DNA of 64,000 nucleotides from Tigriopus japonicus. Lineage: Eukaryota; Arthropoda; Copepoda; Harpacticoida; Harpacticidae. Positions 37,054 to 50,420 of this stretch are shown piece after piece. The stretch lies in contig CM021314.1 in assembly GCA_010645155.1 (NCBI GenBank), positions 212,179-276,178 on the forward strand, in the 5' to 3' direction. The position numbers were made by a program, and so were the translations under genes. Below the pieces are notes generated by a model. It did not search any database and had not been told where the DNA came from. It saw only the letters and a program-made list of their open reading frames with translations. Position 1 is the stretch's first letter. Every line of letters starts with the position of its first letter.

Positions 37054-37541
37054 TAGGGACGGGCAAAAAGTGTAAAAAGATTTTTGGTAACATAAAAGCA
37101 TTTATTTGCCTTTTTGCACTTTTCGCCTTTATTTGCACGATTTTTTTACCAATTTGGCCTAAAATGAACAAATTGTTGAGAGTTAGCTATTTCTTCTTTG
37201 AAAATGTTTACTTTTGGAAGATTTTTTTCAAATTTGAAAACTAAATCTGATTTTACGGCTCCCAGCGTAGGCTAGCATAGTTTTTATAACTACTATTTAA
37301 AAATCTAAATTTTGCTCGTCAAGATTGAAAAATAACAAGCACATAAAAAGAAAGTATCTGAAGCTTTTTGTTTCAGAAATTTCAGTTTTTTAAGAATTTT
37401 TTTAATTTTATTTGCACTTTTTTGGTTTTTATTTGCGCTTTTGACCTTTTTCTGCATTTTATTTTACGATTTTGGGCTGATTTTTGTGCAACTTTTGGTA
37501 ACCAAAAGCTTGTTTTGATTTGCACTTTTTGCCCGTCCCTA
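37054..37541. mobile_element. hAT-like MITE with perfect 8-bp target duplication
   Basis: The element is 488 bp. It begins tagggacgggcaaaaagtg and ends with its near reverse complement, cactttttgcccgtcccta. It is flanked on both sides by gtgatttg (37046-37053 and 37542-37549). Eight-bp duplications are the hallmark of hAT transposition. The interior is T/A-rich with repeated tttatttgcactttt and no transposase, so it would need enzyme from an autonomous relative. Confidence 0.9.
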
Positions 37542-37549
37542 GTGATTTG

Positions 37550-38762
37550 CCATGCTTATCACGGACTTTTCAACAAAGGACAAGTTAACGGTCGTAGGCT
37601 GCACAACTTGAGGCCTAAGAAGCAAAAAAAAAAATCTTATTTGACTAAGCTTGTTATAATAAAAGTCATGGTCTTACAATGAATACAGTCAAATGAAAAT
37701 ATGTAGTAAAAAAACAAAAAATACCTCAAATATAATAACTGTATGAATCATTGAAGCAAAAGAAATTTAATTAAAAATAACACAGCATGATCTGTAACTT
37801 GCAAAATCTTTATTGGAACTTGGATTTTTGAAAAATTGATCTTTGTCTTATAAGAAAATCTCTATTATATTTCACTACAATACAACCTTAAAATTGTGCC
37901 AAGTAGAAATTTCCATGTCATTATTTCCTTCACATTAACATTTTTAAATTTGAAACTGACATTTCCTAATCAAGACAGTCCAAAGAACTTGAACCATTTT
38001 GTACTTTTCTTCAAAGATTTGAATTGAAATATGACATTGAGATATTTTGGTTGATATATTGAAAAGGTCCAAGATTTTTACAGCCTTAAGAACATTGCAA
38101 TATTGAGGTTTATGCTCTGCCAATTATACACATGGTGTTGAATGTGGTGAACAAAGTGTATACCTCTCTACTCTCCCCAACTCTCTAGATTGAGAAAAAA
38201 CCAAGAAGTTAACACATGATTCAAAAATAGTACCATGAAATGACATTTGAAGGAGAATCTCAATTGTTAATTAACATTTTGGATGATTTAGGGACCAATT
38301 GCAGGAGTTTGACCAATAACACACCAGACAACCTTCTGTGGCTGCTCTATGGTCCCTTGATATCTCCTCCTTCAAGGAACTTTGGGTAACATGTGAAATG
38401 GGATTGACACACTGATGCCAAGTTCTACAAAACTTGAAATGAGTATTGTGTAAAGAATGTTGCCAGCATAAGCTTTTGCGAACAAGTTCTTATCTTCAAT
38501 CCTATCATTGGCCTCAACAGTGTGACCAAATTCCAGCCAAGCTTTGAAGCTAAAATATCAAACAAGCTAGGTTTGTGCAACATAAAGCTAAATTACACAA
38601 TAAAAAGCCAAAAAAAAAGGCTAAACCTTTGAAATGCTTTCTTATGATTATAGGATTTCCACCAAAAATAAGTAAGGCATGATTGGCATGACCATATTAT
38701 GAGAACACAAGCCTAAAAAATGCCTTACTTTCAATGCTTATTTTTTTTAGTAGTAAAAAAAA
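37550..38762. other. Intergenic, nothing recognised
   Basis: AT-rich sequence without long frames. Confidence 0.5.
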
Positions 38763-38840
38763 GGTTTTTGGTAGTAAAAGTTTTAGCAGGTTTTTGGTAG
38801 TAAATGTTTTGGCAGGTTTTTGGTAGTAAAAGTTTTGGCA
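38763..38840 (+). repeat. Three tandem copies of a 26-bp unit
   Basis: The unit starts ggtttttggtagtaaa and ends gttttggca. The array abuts the head of the SINE that follows. Confidence 0.85.
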
Positions 38841-39008
38841 GGGATGAGATGTGGTATCATGGTTAGCCCAGTATTCTATAGTGAGAGAGGTCCCAGGTTC
38901 AATTCTCCTCCCAACCTTTATGACTATTAGAAATTTGTGGATGATGTGATGCCTAGCTTTGCTTGCTGGGCAAGGCTCAAGCCTCATAGCCAACGCCCCA
39001 AAAAACGC
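38841..39008 (+). mobile_element. tRNA-derived SINE, copy 1
   Basis: The head holds pol III box A (tggtatcatgg, 38852-38862) and box B (ggttcaattctcc, 38896-38908) at tRNA-like spacing. The tail (gatgatgtgat ... gggcaaggctcaa) is shared with the copy at 55070-55300. Compared with that copy about 75 bp are missing from the middle. Confidence 0.8.
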
Positions 39009-42000
39009 TTTTTACAATTTGGCTTCATGTTATTTCGTCTATGGCCTTAATTTTTTACCAATTGCAAATTTAAAGCCTTTTCAGTTTCTAAACTTTCCAA
39101 CAATAGTGTAAAGCAAAGCTGATTTCATTTCTTTTGCCTCTGCTCCTGCAAGACCACAAGTGATGCCTCTCATGGGCTTCATGGCCAATCAATCCCAGAA
39201 ATTTAAATGAATAAGTATTGATTAGAATTGTTGTTTGCATCATATGATGTGGTCATGTGTTGTTTGATCATTGCATTTTGATTGGAAATCTAAAGAATTC
39301 TTCAGATTTCCAGAGAATGTCTTGATCATATAAAAGTGTCGTCTTAAGTTCAATGAGCAAAGTTTTATTGCATTTCAGTGAAAATTCAAAATGTTGACAA
39401 ATTTAAATTGCAGGGAAAGGCTAGAAAAGGCTAGAAATTGCAAATTGCAAACTAAAAAATCTGTTGAAAAGACTGGAATGATTTTTGAAGCTAAATTTCA
39501 TCTAAAATCTTGAAAAAGGCTCAGTTTAGCTTTTTAAAGCTACATGTAGTCATCCTGGGTCAAAAACAATCCCTAGATTCAGAACATGTAAACAGTGAAT
39601 TATCTATTTAGGACAAGAAAATGTTACATTATGACAATAGGTCATATGTTTTGGTTGTATTGGTCTTGGAATGCTTGCTAGTTTACTTGAAGGTATGCTA
39701 CAAAGTCTACTTGAGAGTAAACTTTTCATTAACTTTATAAACACAGCTCCTTTGAAGATTTCTGCAACCCAACCAAATCGCATTCAGTGATTTCATACAC
39801 TAATTCAATTTGAACTTGTGGCACTCTGATAGTTTGTTGGGTGCAATTTTGACAAATCGTGCCAAACGCAATATGAATCGTCCAGTTCAAGTAAATGGTG
39901 TGAGCATATGTTTTGATGGCAACTCTAGAAAGTGTACTTGTTAGTACACTTCGTAGTTCAATTGGCTGGTTTTGTTGAGACAGCTGCCATTTTGGAAAGT
40001 AAGTCTCTCATTCCAACCTAGAAGTGCGTCTACATCTATGATCGTAAATTCATCCTCTCGAAACACGAATTGCCCGCTGATTCAGCTCTTCCACATTTCT
40101 CCTTCTTTATTTCATATTACTCCATTCAACTCAAAACATTGATTGATCTCACAGCCGCATGCAAATTTTGGCAGCTATTTTAAGGAAACACTGGAAGGAA
40201 GTTCGCTTGCAGTTCGATTGATCAGCGTTGAAGTATTCAAATGGGAGTGCTTCCACAACGTTGGAATGCTCCTCTCTAGGCGTGCTTCTCGGAGAACCTC
40301 TCATCAATTAAACCTGATGCTAAGCCCAAATAGCGACCCAGCTTGCTAGAAGTTTACTCGAAGTCAATGGAACTAGCACATGTTTGTGCATGCTAAACAT
40401 ATGACTAGCGTTGGATTGTTGAGGTATCTACTTGTTGCACCTTGGCACCAGTGGTACACTTCTCTTTTTCATGAGTTGCTTGGTGTACTTCTGATTCAAG
40501 AAAGCTTATGCTATCAACAAAATGGCTGAACCTGCCTTGAAGTTGCCTTGAAGTCAACTTTGCTAGCACACCTTGTAATACACAAAACATCTGACCTACT
40601 GTCTTCTCAAAAGTAAAGCAAAAAAACATGACTGAGACTCATTATTGTAGTCAAAAGCGAGCAATAGGACTTCAATTTTCCAGATTTAGACAATTTGGTA
40701 AACATGCCAAGTCATAGATATTTTCTAGAATTTCATATAGAATTCACTCTGGAGACGTTCTTGGCTGAACATTGAAAACACCCGTAAAAGCATAAGGTTG
40801 TCAATCAATTTTTGTGAGCTTGTGTCAATAAAATATGAGGCCATATGAAATCTTCTCAATTATGAATCAGGAACACTATTGCAGAAATTATTCAACAACA
40901 TTGAAAGCATAAACATTGTATATGAATCAATAATAATCAATAGCGTAGTTCTTGATACAATTTGATAATGTTGCAGTTAAAACGAAATTTACATGTCCTG
41001 AGATGTTTGAAACCAACCCAGGCACGATCCATGCGGACAAAAACACACTAAAGATATATGCAAACTGAAAAGGACAGTACTGCAAAGAGACGCGTTGTGA
41101 TGCCAAATGAACATTTGCATAAATCATTAGTATTCCTACATATTTCATTTCTATTTCAGAAGCAAGTAGCAGCACATGCTAAACATCACCGAGAAAACCT
41201 TGGAAATCAGTTTTCCATAAAATTGACTAGTCGTCAAGACCCTTAAAACATTGTGGAAAGGTCAAAGTTGACTTCCTCAAGAAATATTTTGTAAGGGTTG
41301 GTGGTAGATTTAAATGTCTTAGAGGTGGTTTTGCCCGCAAATTTCAACAGTATTTTCTTTTTGTATGAGTTCATATTTTTTGTAATGCTATCAAATGTTG
41401 TCATTAGCTCCGACAACACAGCTACAATACGTGGTAGCTTCGTCTGGGTGAGGGATTAAGGAACTTTTTTTGTTCGCTTCCATGTGAACAACAGGGTTTA
41501 ATGATGATTTACTTTTTAAATCAAAGCTCATGCGGAGTTTGCAAACAGCATTTGCGCTATTTCAAAAATATATCGACTCTGATTTATGATGTGATCGAAG
41601 TGGGGCTTGGACGATCAAGGGTCTTGGCTTGAAGAGTCTTGGAAGGGCTCAAGACTGGCTTGGTTTGAGCCCAGCTCAACTGAGATCATAAATTGTTGAC
41701 CCAATACGAGAGAAAGGACAATTGGCCCGACAGAAAAAATGCAGCCATACACCAACCAAGTTCCCGGGAAATGCACCTTTTCATTCTAAAAGTTATTGTA
41801 AAAGCATTCGGTACATGATCTAACTTGATCATTTTTAAAATTCGTTCCACCTCTCGTTAGAAAGCCTCTCTCTTTTCCAGTTGCCATCAAAGGATACATT
41901 AGCTTGACAGCACTTTCAAATTCAGTAGGATGTTCCTATGACTCTCCAAAAGTCCGCGCATGTATGGTTCTGACGACAAAGACTAGAGATTTGGAAGAGG

Positions 42001-45000
42001 AAAATTGAGTTTTGAAGTTCTGTTTCTTCTTGTTAAAGTTCTTGTGGCAGTCGGTGAGAATCAGTTCAGCTTCAGTTTCTTTTGTCAATGGACCCAAGGT
42101 TCTAACCTCAGTTATCTAATGCGCTAGGGCTGTTTGTGGAAACGCATTTGGAATATTCAAATGAACTCGACGCACGCTAATCTACGAGTTTTAGCAAGTC
42201 ATTCTGACAGCCTTTCAGATCGACGAAACTTTACAGATACTTTGAGTAGAATACTTCCCAGACCAATTGTTGTTGAAGCTGGAGCTATCAATAATAAGTT
42301 CTCGAACTGGCGTATCGACCAAATTGTTCCAATTGCTTTGAGCACGCCAAGTAAGTTGATCCAAGTGTTAGAAAAAGCTAATGAAACGAGCTCCAACTTT
42401 TTGTCGCGAACAAGCGAACGAACAAACAAACAGTGCAACGGCCAAAACGCATTTTTCAACAACAGATGCACTCCTTCAACCAAGATGCACAAACGTCAAG
42501 AAGCTTGGGACGAAATCCCGTTTAATCTCTTTTTCATGGACCAATCCGGGTTGCATTTTATACTGTTTCCAGCCGATTTGGGGTACAGATCAGTTCAAGT
42601 TATGCTCCAATTAAAAGCAACTGCATGATCATCCGCCTCCAAACTAAGGAATGGCAAAAGTACATTTTTTTCTGATTTGGAGCAGTTCGTACTACTTCAT
42701 TACACAAACTGTGGGTCGACTCTTCGTCATTTGGTATTAAAAAAGCTAGTCCCAAGCGGGCAAGGCAGGCTCAAGGCGGAACTGTTGCATTTGAATGAGG
42801 AATGCAATGAAACTGATACCGAGAATTTTCTCCAAGTGGTGGGGAGATGCAATAAGTGAGTCACTCACTTTGGAAAGCGCACGAGCACTTGCAATAAAAC
42901 TAGAAAGAAGAAGAAGAAGAAAAAAATAATACCTCCATTAGCGGAACGATCGTCTTTTGGGTACCAAGCAAGAAAAGGATTGCAACAGCTTCCGAACCTT
43001 CATGCAACTATTGGAGACGAGAAAAGAGTTGAAAATTGGACATTCTCGGGGTTGGGACTGTCACTCTTCATTGTCAAGAAAATGTTCAGTCGCCAAGTGG
43101 ACATTTGCTGTTCTTTTCCACTTCTCCACTTGGAAAAAAATGGAAGCAAAACCAATGTAAAACATGGGACATGTTCCGAAAGCTCTTGCTTTCAAAGCTC
43201 GTCTTTGTTCTGTTTCCAACTTGAAATGAAATGCCAATTTTAACCCAAAGACTCTTTTCCTGCTATTTGTGAAAGCAATGGATGTAGACTTGGCCAGCTC
43301 CAAGAATGTTGGAAGTGTTGGAAAGCTAGTGCATGGAACAAGCAATCCCCAAACCTTGTCAAAGATGTGCATTTCACCAGAGATATGCGATTTGCATTGG
43401 CACAGTTCTGCCTGTTTGAAGCTAAACAAGATCAATGCCGAAAACTTGGCAGCTGACAAGTTCACCAACATCAAGCCTTCTGACATAATAAGACCGTTAG
43501 TCTCGAATGACCTGAGCTCATCATAATCGCTTCATGTGAATTATATAATGGGCACATGCTCATTTGCAAAGTGAACTCGTCTTACGGATGGGCGGCTTTT
43601 GGGGTTGTTATGTTGAACACCTACGCGTAGCAACCCGAAATTACATCGATCGACAAGCCCAATAATTTACATACGTAATGGCCCAACTTCGACTCAACAC
43701 TATGCCCAATGCACAATAGGTTGATATCCACCGATCACCGTTCCTTCCAACACTTGCAAGTCCAGTCTATTTTCACCTCACAATACCTCGAGTCCGTTGC
43801 ACTCGGCAGCCTTTGCTTGATCCTCCCATAGTGATTGACTGCCTTTGCTTCGCCGTAATTGGGGGTCCTCGTTGAGTGAGTGAATGTAGTGCACTTACTA
43901 AAATACCTTCACATCGGTCACTGCGATCCGCCAGGAAGTGACAGACGAGCAAATTACCTTGGGTGGAAGATACATAAGCAAACAGCGTTGTTTGGGAGTA
44001 ACTTTTTAGTGGCCAAGACAAACACACAGAGAATGGGTCCAAATCGATCAAATGTGTCATTCAAAGAGCTTTTGGGATTTTGACGTGCCTTTGATGTTTC
44101 TTGAAGGGGGACGAAAAAACTGCTCTCGACTGAATTTGAGACACACGCGCTCAAAAGGAGTAAACTTTTTATTTCGAGTTCTTTTTCTGCAAAACTTCTT
44201 CATCACAATCCAAATAACTAAAAAGTGCCCTGAAAGATAAAGGTTCAAGGCAATTTTCGAAATAAAGGGTTTTTAGGGGAAGAAATTGTCGTTTTAGTGA
44301 CAAGTTAATCCCAAGGGATTACAGGAGTCAAAACTTCGCCAATGATTTTTTTCGAGTTCTAGCTCACTTGCTAGAAAATGAGAATTTCACATTCTTATTC
44401 TGAACTTTGGTATTCTAATACGTATGTCTCGATATTCTTGTCACTCGTACATAATTTCTAAAAAATGTAGGTTACAAAAACCTACGCCAGTAATCTCCTA
44501 GGTTGTAAAGTTGATTTTTGAAGTGGTAGTTACTTACACTTTCATGAGTTATTTTTAAGGGAACCTCTAAAAACAGTCTCAGATGTTTGGAGATGGTCCA
44601 AACAAACAGTTGTGCAACTCAAAATAACACGGTCCAGAAAGGAAATCAATCAAATCATATTCGGTCTACAGTAGTTCAAAGCCACTATTTCCAATTCGAA
44701 GAGCCATAATGCCGTCACAAGGAAAAGAGGAAATAGTGAAGAAAGATGTCATGACGAAAAAGATCCTTGAGATTGTTCTAAGTCTGTCATTCTAATTGAT
44801 CACCTTTCACGTTTGACTCATCGTGATTAGATATGAACGTACGGCAGAAAAGCTATAATTTTGTACGTAAAGGATGAACGATTGAAACCCGCAGTTTCCT
44901 ACAAAGAGCATTAAGTTTGGTTCTCTTCCTGAACTGCCTTGAGGAGACCTTTTGCCGTCATTTTCACTCATGGATTCTCACTCATGGTAGTTATATATGT

Positions 45001-45654
45001 AGTTTTAGTGCTCTGCTCACGGAAAGAGAGCTATCTTCAGAACTTAGTGATGTGAGTCTTACAAAATCTATAGTGTCACCGTTTGTACCATGATGTTATG
45101 TCTGTGGAATATATCTGGGACAAAGACTGTCTTACACTTTCATTCTTTCAAATTGTTCACTTGACATTCATTCAATTTGCCATTACACAAAAAGGCCAAT
45201 TTGCTAACACCTTGCTGAAAGAAACTTTTGATCATACCAATAACCAAAGTTGCGAATATTTCCAATGAGTCCAAAATGAGTTTTATGGGCAATTGAATAA
45301 ATAAAAGTTATAATACATAGTAAAAATCAATGATGATAAATGGAAATGATAATTCAGTTGATTTAATACCAATTTATTAAATAAAACTGATTGGATTTAT
45401 TTTAAAAAAAGCCAGGTGTGATGGACATCCTTGAGTGTCACCTCTAACTTAGCCTAATTGAATCTGCACACAAGGCTTTCTCGTTCGTGTGAAGAAGCTT
45501 TATGGCCAAATCCTTCAAAATTTACAATTCTGATATCAGAAGTTCGCATTTAAAGTGCTTCCCCGAAGGGCCATCATTTGTTTGACAATGACAAAATATC
45601 AACAAATTATCACCTGACCAACCTAACACGTCAGTCGTTATAATGGGAAGTTTG
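39009..45654. other. Intergenic, no supported gene
   Basis: Long frames at 42134-42628 and 43269-43526 (+) overlap open frames on the other strand and show no domain. A GAA repeat lies at about 42902-42922. Confidence 0.45.
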
Positions 45655-45656
45655 TA

Positions 45657-46112
45657 CAGGGTTTGCCATTTAAAACCGGGAAGGAAAAATTGTAAATTTC
45701 GGAGAATCAATGGGCTTTGAATCAAATTTTATTGTTTACAAATAGTTTTGACTTCATCTTCTTTCAGCATCAACTTTTGCTTTTAAACAATTTCTCTAAG
45801 GGAGCCCTATTTTTTGACAGGGCCTTGAATTTAAACAGCAATATTTTTTTCCTTACAAGTCCAAGGAATTGGGCTTTGAGAAGAAAGTAAGAAGCTTAAT
45901 CTTAAAATTGACATGAAAGAAATAATTCAAAACACAAAAGTTTATTTTCAGGGAATCGCATTCGTTGTAGCGTTAATAAAAAATACGCAACCCAACATGA
46001 AAAGTTTCACATGATAGTAAAAGAGCTATTTGCAACAAAGACTTTTTGATTCAGAGCCTTGATTGTCCGGAATTTGTTATTTTCCTTGCTCGGTTTTAAG
46101 TGGAGAACCCTG
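45657..46112. mobile_element. Mariner/Tc1-like MITE with TA target sites
   Basis: 456 bp bounded by TA on both sides (45655-45656, 46113-46114). About 47-bp terminal inverted repeats start cagggtttgccatttaaaac (left) and cagggttctccacttaaaac (right, reverse complement) and both end at tccgaaat/tccggaatt. The interior is non-coding. TA duplication and cagggt ends are typical of the Tc1/mariner superfamily. Confidence 0.85.
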
Positions 46113-46114
46113 TA

Positions 46115-48265
46115 CTTATCTTGGATCGTGCCGACCCAAAGCGATTCTTGTTTAGAGGTTTGAGGCCAAAACTCAAAAATGTCTTAGACTATGTTTATGA
46201 ACAACATCTTCGAGGGCTGTTCGAATGCTTTTAAAATGCCCGTGTTTTGTGGATTTCAATTTAATGGCCTGAAGAGTAAAGACTGCCCAAGGGAAGAGTA
46301 TCATTCTCTCTTGATTGGAAAATTGGAGGACGAAAATTAAAATTCCTATCAGCTCAATAAGGTTGTTTGTTGATGGGGGTCAATGGAGGATTGAAAACAG
46401 ATTTAAAAGTCAGCGTAGCTTAACTTTTGGGGTCAGAGAGCGCATCAAAACCTGACTTGCAAAAATCAATTTAGAGCTGATTTGCAATGCTTCACAATCC
46501 TCTGTTGATCCCACCACTGCGATAGAGTAAAACAAGGTAGTCAACTTGATTCTTGTAATTTCAAAGGATTGGGGTTCTTTATGAAACTGAACTAAAACTT
46601 GTTTGAACCTTTGAACAGATAACCAATAAATAAAGCAACCTAGTGCCGTTCAGCCAATTCCTTCATGTCAATGGAATGATCGTGATAGGGTCAGAATTCA
46701 AGGTTGAGGAGTTTGACGTTGCTTACGAAGACCATAATACTCGGACAACATATGTTCCAATCAATTGAAGAAGGTGTTCAAAGAAAGTATATCGTTTTAT
46801 CGATAAATCTTCCTTCGTCTCCTTTTCCAAAGCCTTTCATTGACAGCGTAAAGTAAAGCAAGGTACATTAGAACCGGATTTGATGAAAGTTATTGAATGG
46901 CAAGGTACCACGTCAGTCACAGACCTGTGACTGCTTCCTCTCTCATATCTCCCTGTTCAACACTTTTTGGGTAGGTAGCAACTGGAGGAAGAAGGGTGTC
47001 AAGAGCCCACTTGTCAAAAGTTCATGTTAGTTGGGGACTGAGCCTATGTAGTAACTGGAAACCCAAACTTTAAAGCTCAAGCTCTCAACATGAAGAAATA
47101 AGTCGGAGTTGGTTGGATGGACTTTACTGGATTACAAACCTCTAAGTTCCTTGAACCGAGAGATTTGGGTTGTTTTAGTTCCACGTGTTGACGAAAAACA
47201 CTAAGATTAGCCAGCGTTCTTCGGCGAGCATTAAGTCTTAGTGAAGAGATCGATAATTCCGGTTATTTGTTGCTTTCCAGTGAAAGCATTGGGAGTTCAC
47301 AAACCCTTGAAAACCCCTTCAAAAGATATTTCCTCGCCTTCATTGTATAAATGACGCAGAACACAATCTGATGAGAAAAGCTCGTAGATTCAATAAGTTC
47401 CCTCTGCTAAGCCCAAATTTCCGCTTTAGATATATACAAACGAGGATTGCGCGCATCCTTCGAGCAGGAGATGGAAGATTACCATTATCTCACGCCTTTT
47501 CTCCCGTCTCCAACTCGAAATTCATTGTGTTCTATCGGCAAAAGAACTTCCCATCAGCATCTAGAACTCTGTCAACCTTGGCGTTAAGACGCGTTCCGAA
47601 AGATTACTTGCTTCTTGGTCCATAAACCGATATTTCCTCAGAATGTCCAAGATGCAAGATCACTGGAGTCACTGAAGAGCTATTTTCCGGGATTAGAATG
47701 TCCACGTAGGGCTTTACTCCTGATTTCCACGTTATTAACGTACAGTCTCATTTTTATTTTTAAAAAGACTTCCCAATTTCCAAAGAGTTAGTTGTGACCC
47801 AAAAAGTTACTTGTGTACCAGAAAAGGATCCTTTTTTCAGTATCGTTCTTGGTTCAACCAAGTTCTTGGTTGAGCTGAAGAGGAAATTAATGAGGATTGA
47901 TTAAAAGATGAGGGGAGAGTTTAAAGAAAATATTAAGTTCTGGGGTTCTCCAAGGGTTTCAATCCTGTCTGTGTTTTTTTTCAATTTGCCTCAAAAGATG
48001 GCGCTGTTTTTTTCGTGTTTGACGATAGTATTGGTTAAGAATTTGGGATTCATTTTGGGTAAGCCCTCTTGAGCATTGGTCATACATTTATTTTCCTCAA
48101 TTTTGCCTGAAATATTTTTTTCTGACTCAAATATTTGAAAAAATATTTATTTTTTATTTGAAAGAGCCAAAATATAAAAAACCGCAGAAAAATGGAGAAT
48201 TTTTTAAAAATATTTTACATCTTAAAAAATTTATTTACGGGTCCTAATCATTACCTTTCTTTACA
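46115..48265. other. Intergenic, nothing recognised
   Basis: Short frames only. Confidence 0.5.
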
Positions 48266-48315
48266 GAGAATCCCATTCCTTGTAGCGGTAATAAAAAATC
48301 CGCAACCCACCCAAA
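48266..48315 (+). repeat. Copy of a dispersed 50-bp motif
   Basis: It carries cattccttgtagcggtaata and cgcaaccca, as in copies at 22731, 45951 and (inverted) 49034-49085. Confidence 0.7.
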
Positions 48316-49033
48316 AAAATCATTCACAAAAAAAGCTTGTGACGAAATTCGTCACAACTTTTGAAGTCCTTGATATGTTAAATCTGAGAGTTTGGGAGCT
48401 TGGTAACACGTCAAAAGGTGCTTTGGCGTTTGTAAAGACTAATTTCGTGAAAAAATGATCGTATAAATGCCAACAATCAACAAATGTTGAACGTTGTTAA
48501 TAACAAAGATTAATGTTATAGCTTGCCGCCACTTTTCAACAGAATGGGGGAGATTCTTCTTCCACCCACAATAGAGTGGTGGCATTTACTTCATGTTTGC
48601 ATTAAAACTGGGACGAACCAACTCCACCCGTGTTTGGGGAATTTATTCATAATGCACGTCAAAGACAATGTTAGATGTATAGTCTTGCTCTCACTCGTTC
48701 TAGTCATGCTCACGTTCTAGTCATTTGTATCCATATATAAACGTGCATGTTCTAGTCAATAAAGAAGTCAAACTACTTTAGTTTCGTCCATGACTTGACA
48801 GACGCCACCTTCCACTATAGGGAAGGTGGCGCTATTACTATGGTTTATGGTTTATTACTACGCTATTACTATGGCGCTTCCACTATATTTCCACTATAGG
48901 GGCATAAAATAGGCCACGTTTGAGTGGAATGTTGCCATCTTCCCCCAACACTTTATTCCGTTCAAGGGAGCAAAATTGAAAAGCACCTTTTTTGTTTGAC
49001 TACGACCATACAGAGCTGAACAGTACTAATTTT

Positions 49034-50420
49034 CTATTGGGTTGCGGGTTTTTTTTATTACCGTAACAAGGAATGAGATTCCTTGTAAAAAAAGTCTAAC
49101 ATTACTGCATTTTACTACAATTAACATTTATATGATATTTGGTTTCCAAACGAGTTACTGTTGGCAGATCTGGACAACCCTTGAATAGTGGGTTGATCAG
49201 GAATAGTATTTAAAAACTTGTCCAATCCTGCCTTAAATGCTGTTAGAGGATCACCGCCTACATGTTCCCGACGAAGACTTATGGGCAAAAGATTGAACAA
49301 TGAAGGAGCCCGATAAAGAAGAGAGGAGGACTTCATTGTTCGAACTAGCCTTGATTCCTTAGGATTTGGAGGTGCTCTCAGAGCACATGTAAAACCTCTA
49401 CGATCGCTACAACTGATCTCAAATCCGGGGTTAGTACAGAGCCCATGAACGCTCTCGAAAACATACAGGATCAGATACCTTTCATACCTTCTCTGAGTAC
49501 TATTCTTATGGAGTCTCTCCCAATACGAGAGCTCTCTCGTTCCTGTGATGCTCCTAATGAAACATCTTTGGATCTGCTCAATCTTTTGCAAATCTCCCGA
49601 ATTCATAGGAACCCAAGTAACACTATCTCTGGACTTGAAAATGCGATAGATAAAGCCGCACGTTTGAAATGTCTTCTCCACTTTCAATTGGATATGCTCA
49701 TCGAACTTTCCATCATCTTGGATGACAACTCCTAAACCCTTCATGCACAATACCTGCTCAATATCACAACCTCCATCGCCTTTAAATGGAACATCTAATT
49801 TTGACACGCAATACGCCATTGTGCAGAATTTCATCCCGTTTAAAGCCATGTTACTCTTCGCAACCCAAGAGTAGACTTTCTCCAAGTCCTCAACTAAACA
49901 TTTTGAGTCCTGACCATTCTTTCCACAAACTAATTTTGTATCATCAGCATGTGAAGAAATACTGGCTTTTGTTCTAAACTTCTGGTGAGGAGCAATAAAG
50001 AGAATAAACAGGAGCGGACCTAAAATTGAACCTTGTGGAATACGGTTCCACAAAAGTTACATACTTTTATTAGTGACATACGTACAAAATGATCCTTCAA
50101 CCTTGACTATTTGCTTCCTATCACTCATGAAACTATCAATCCAATTCAGGACCTTACCCTGAAACCCAAACTCTTTGAGTTGATCGAGCATATAAAAAAA
50201 AATCTACCTTATCAAGGGCCTTGGCAAAGTCAAGATAGACTGCATCAACAGACTCGTGACTTTCAAGCCCGTCAATAATCTGGTCCAAATGGTCAACCAG
50301 TTGGGTGACTACTAAAATGGGCTCGAAACCCATGTTGTCCAGGGGGAATGATATCATGAGCTTCCAAATTGTCGACAAGCTTGGACTTCATGATCTTCTC
50401 AAAGACCTTTGCAATTTAAC
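49034..50420 (-). mobile_element. Decayed non-LTR retrotransposon, reverse transcriptase and 3' part
   Basis: On the - strand, broken frames follow each other: KVFEKIMKSKLVDNL near 50419, VDAVYLDFAKALDKVD (RT motif A) near 50230, then 49121-50053 with PQGSILGPLLFILFI and the catalytic HADDTKLVCG (usual F/Y before ADD is H) and the C-terminal part ending near LPISLRREHVGGDPLTAFKA. Frames are broken by an in-frame TAA near 50057 and a shift near 50190. The endonuclease domain is absent. The motif order fits Jockey/CR1-type elements. An inverted copy of the dispersed 50-bp motif follows the stop, at 49034-49085. Confidence 0.85.

Noticed and set aside
42134..43526. Several 80-160 codon + strand frames
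   Set aside because: Open frames on the opposite strand overlap them, and there is no domain or splice pattern.
48484..48800. Solo-LTR-like stretch with tatataaa and aataaag signals
   Set aside because: No matching TG...CA ends with a target duplication could be found.
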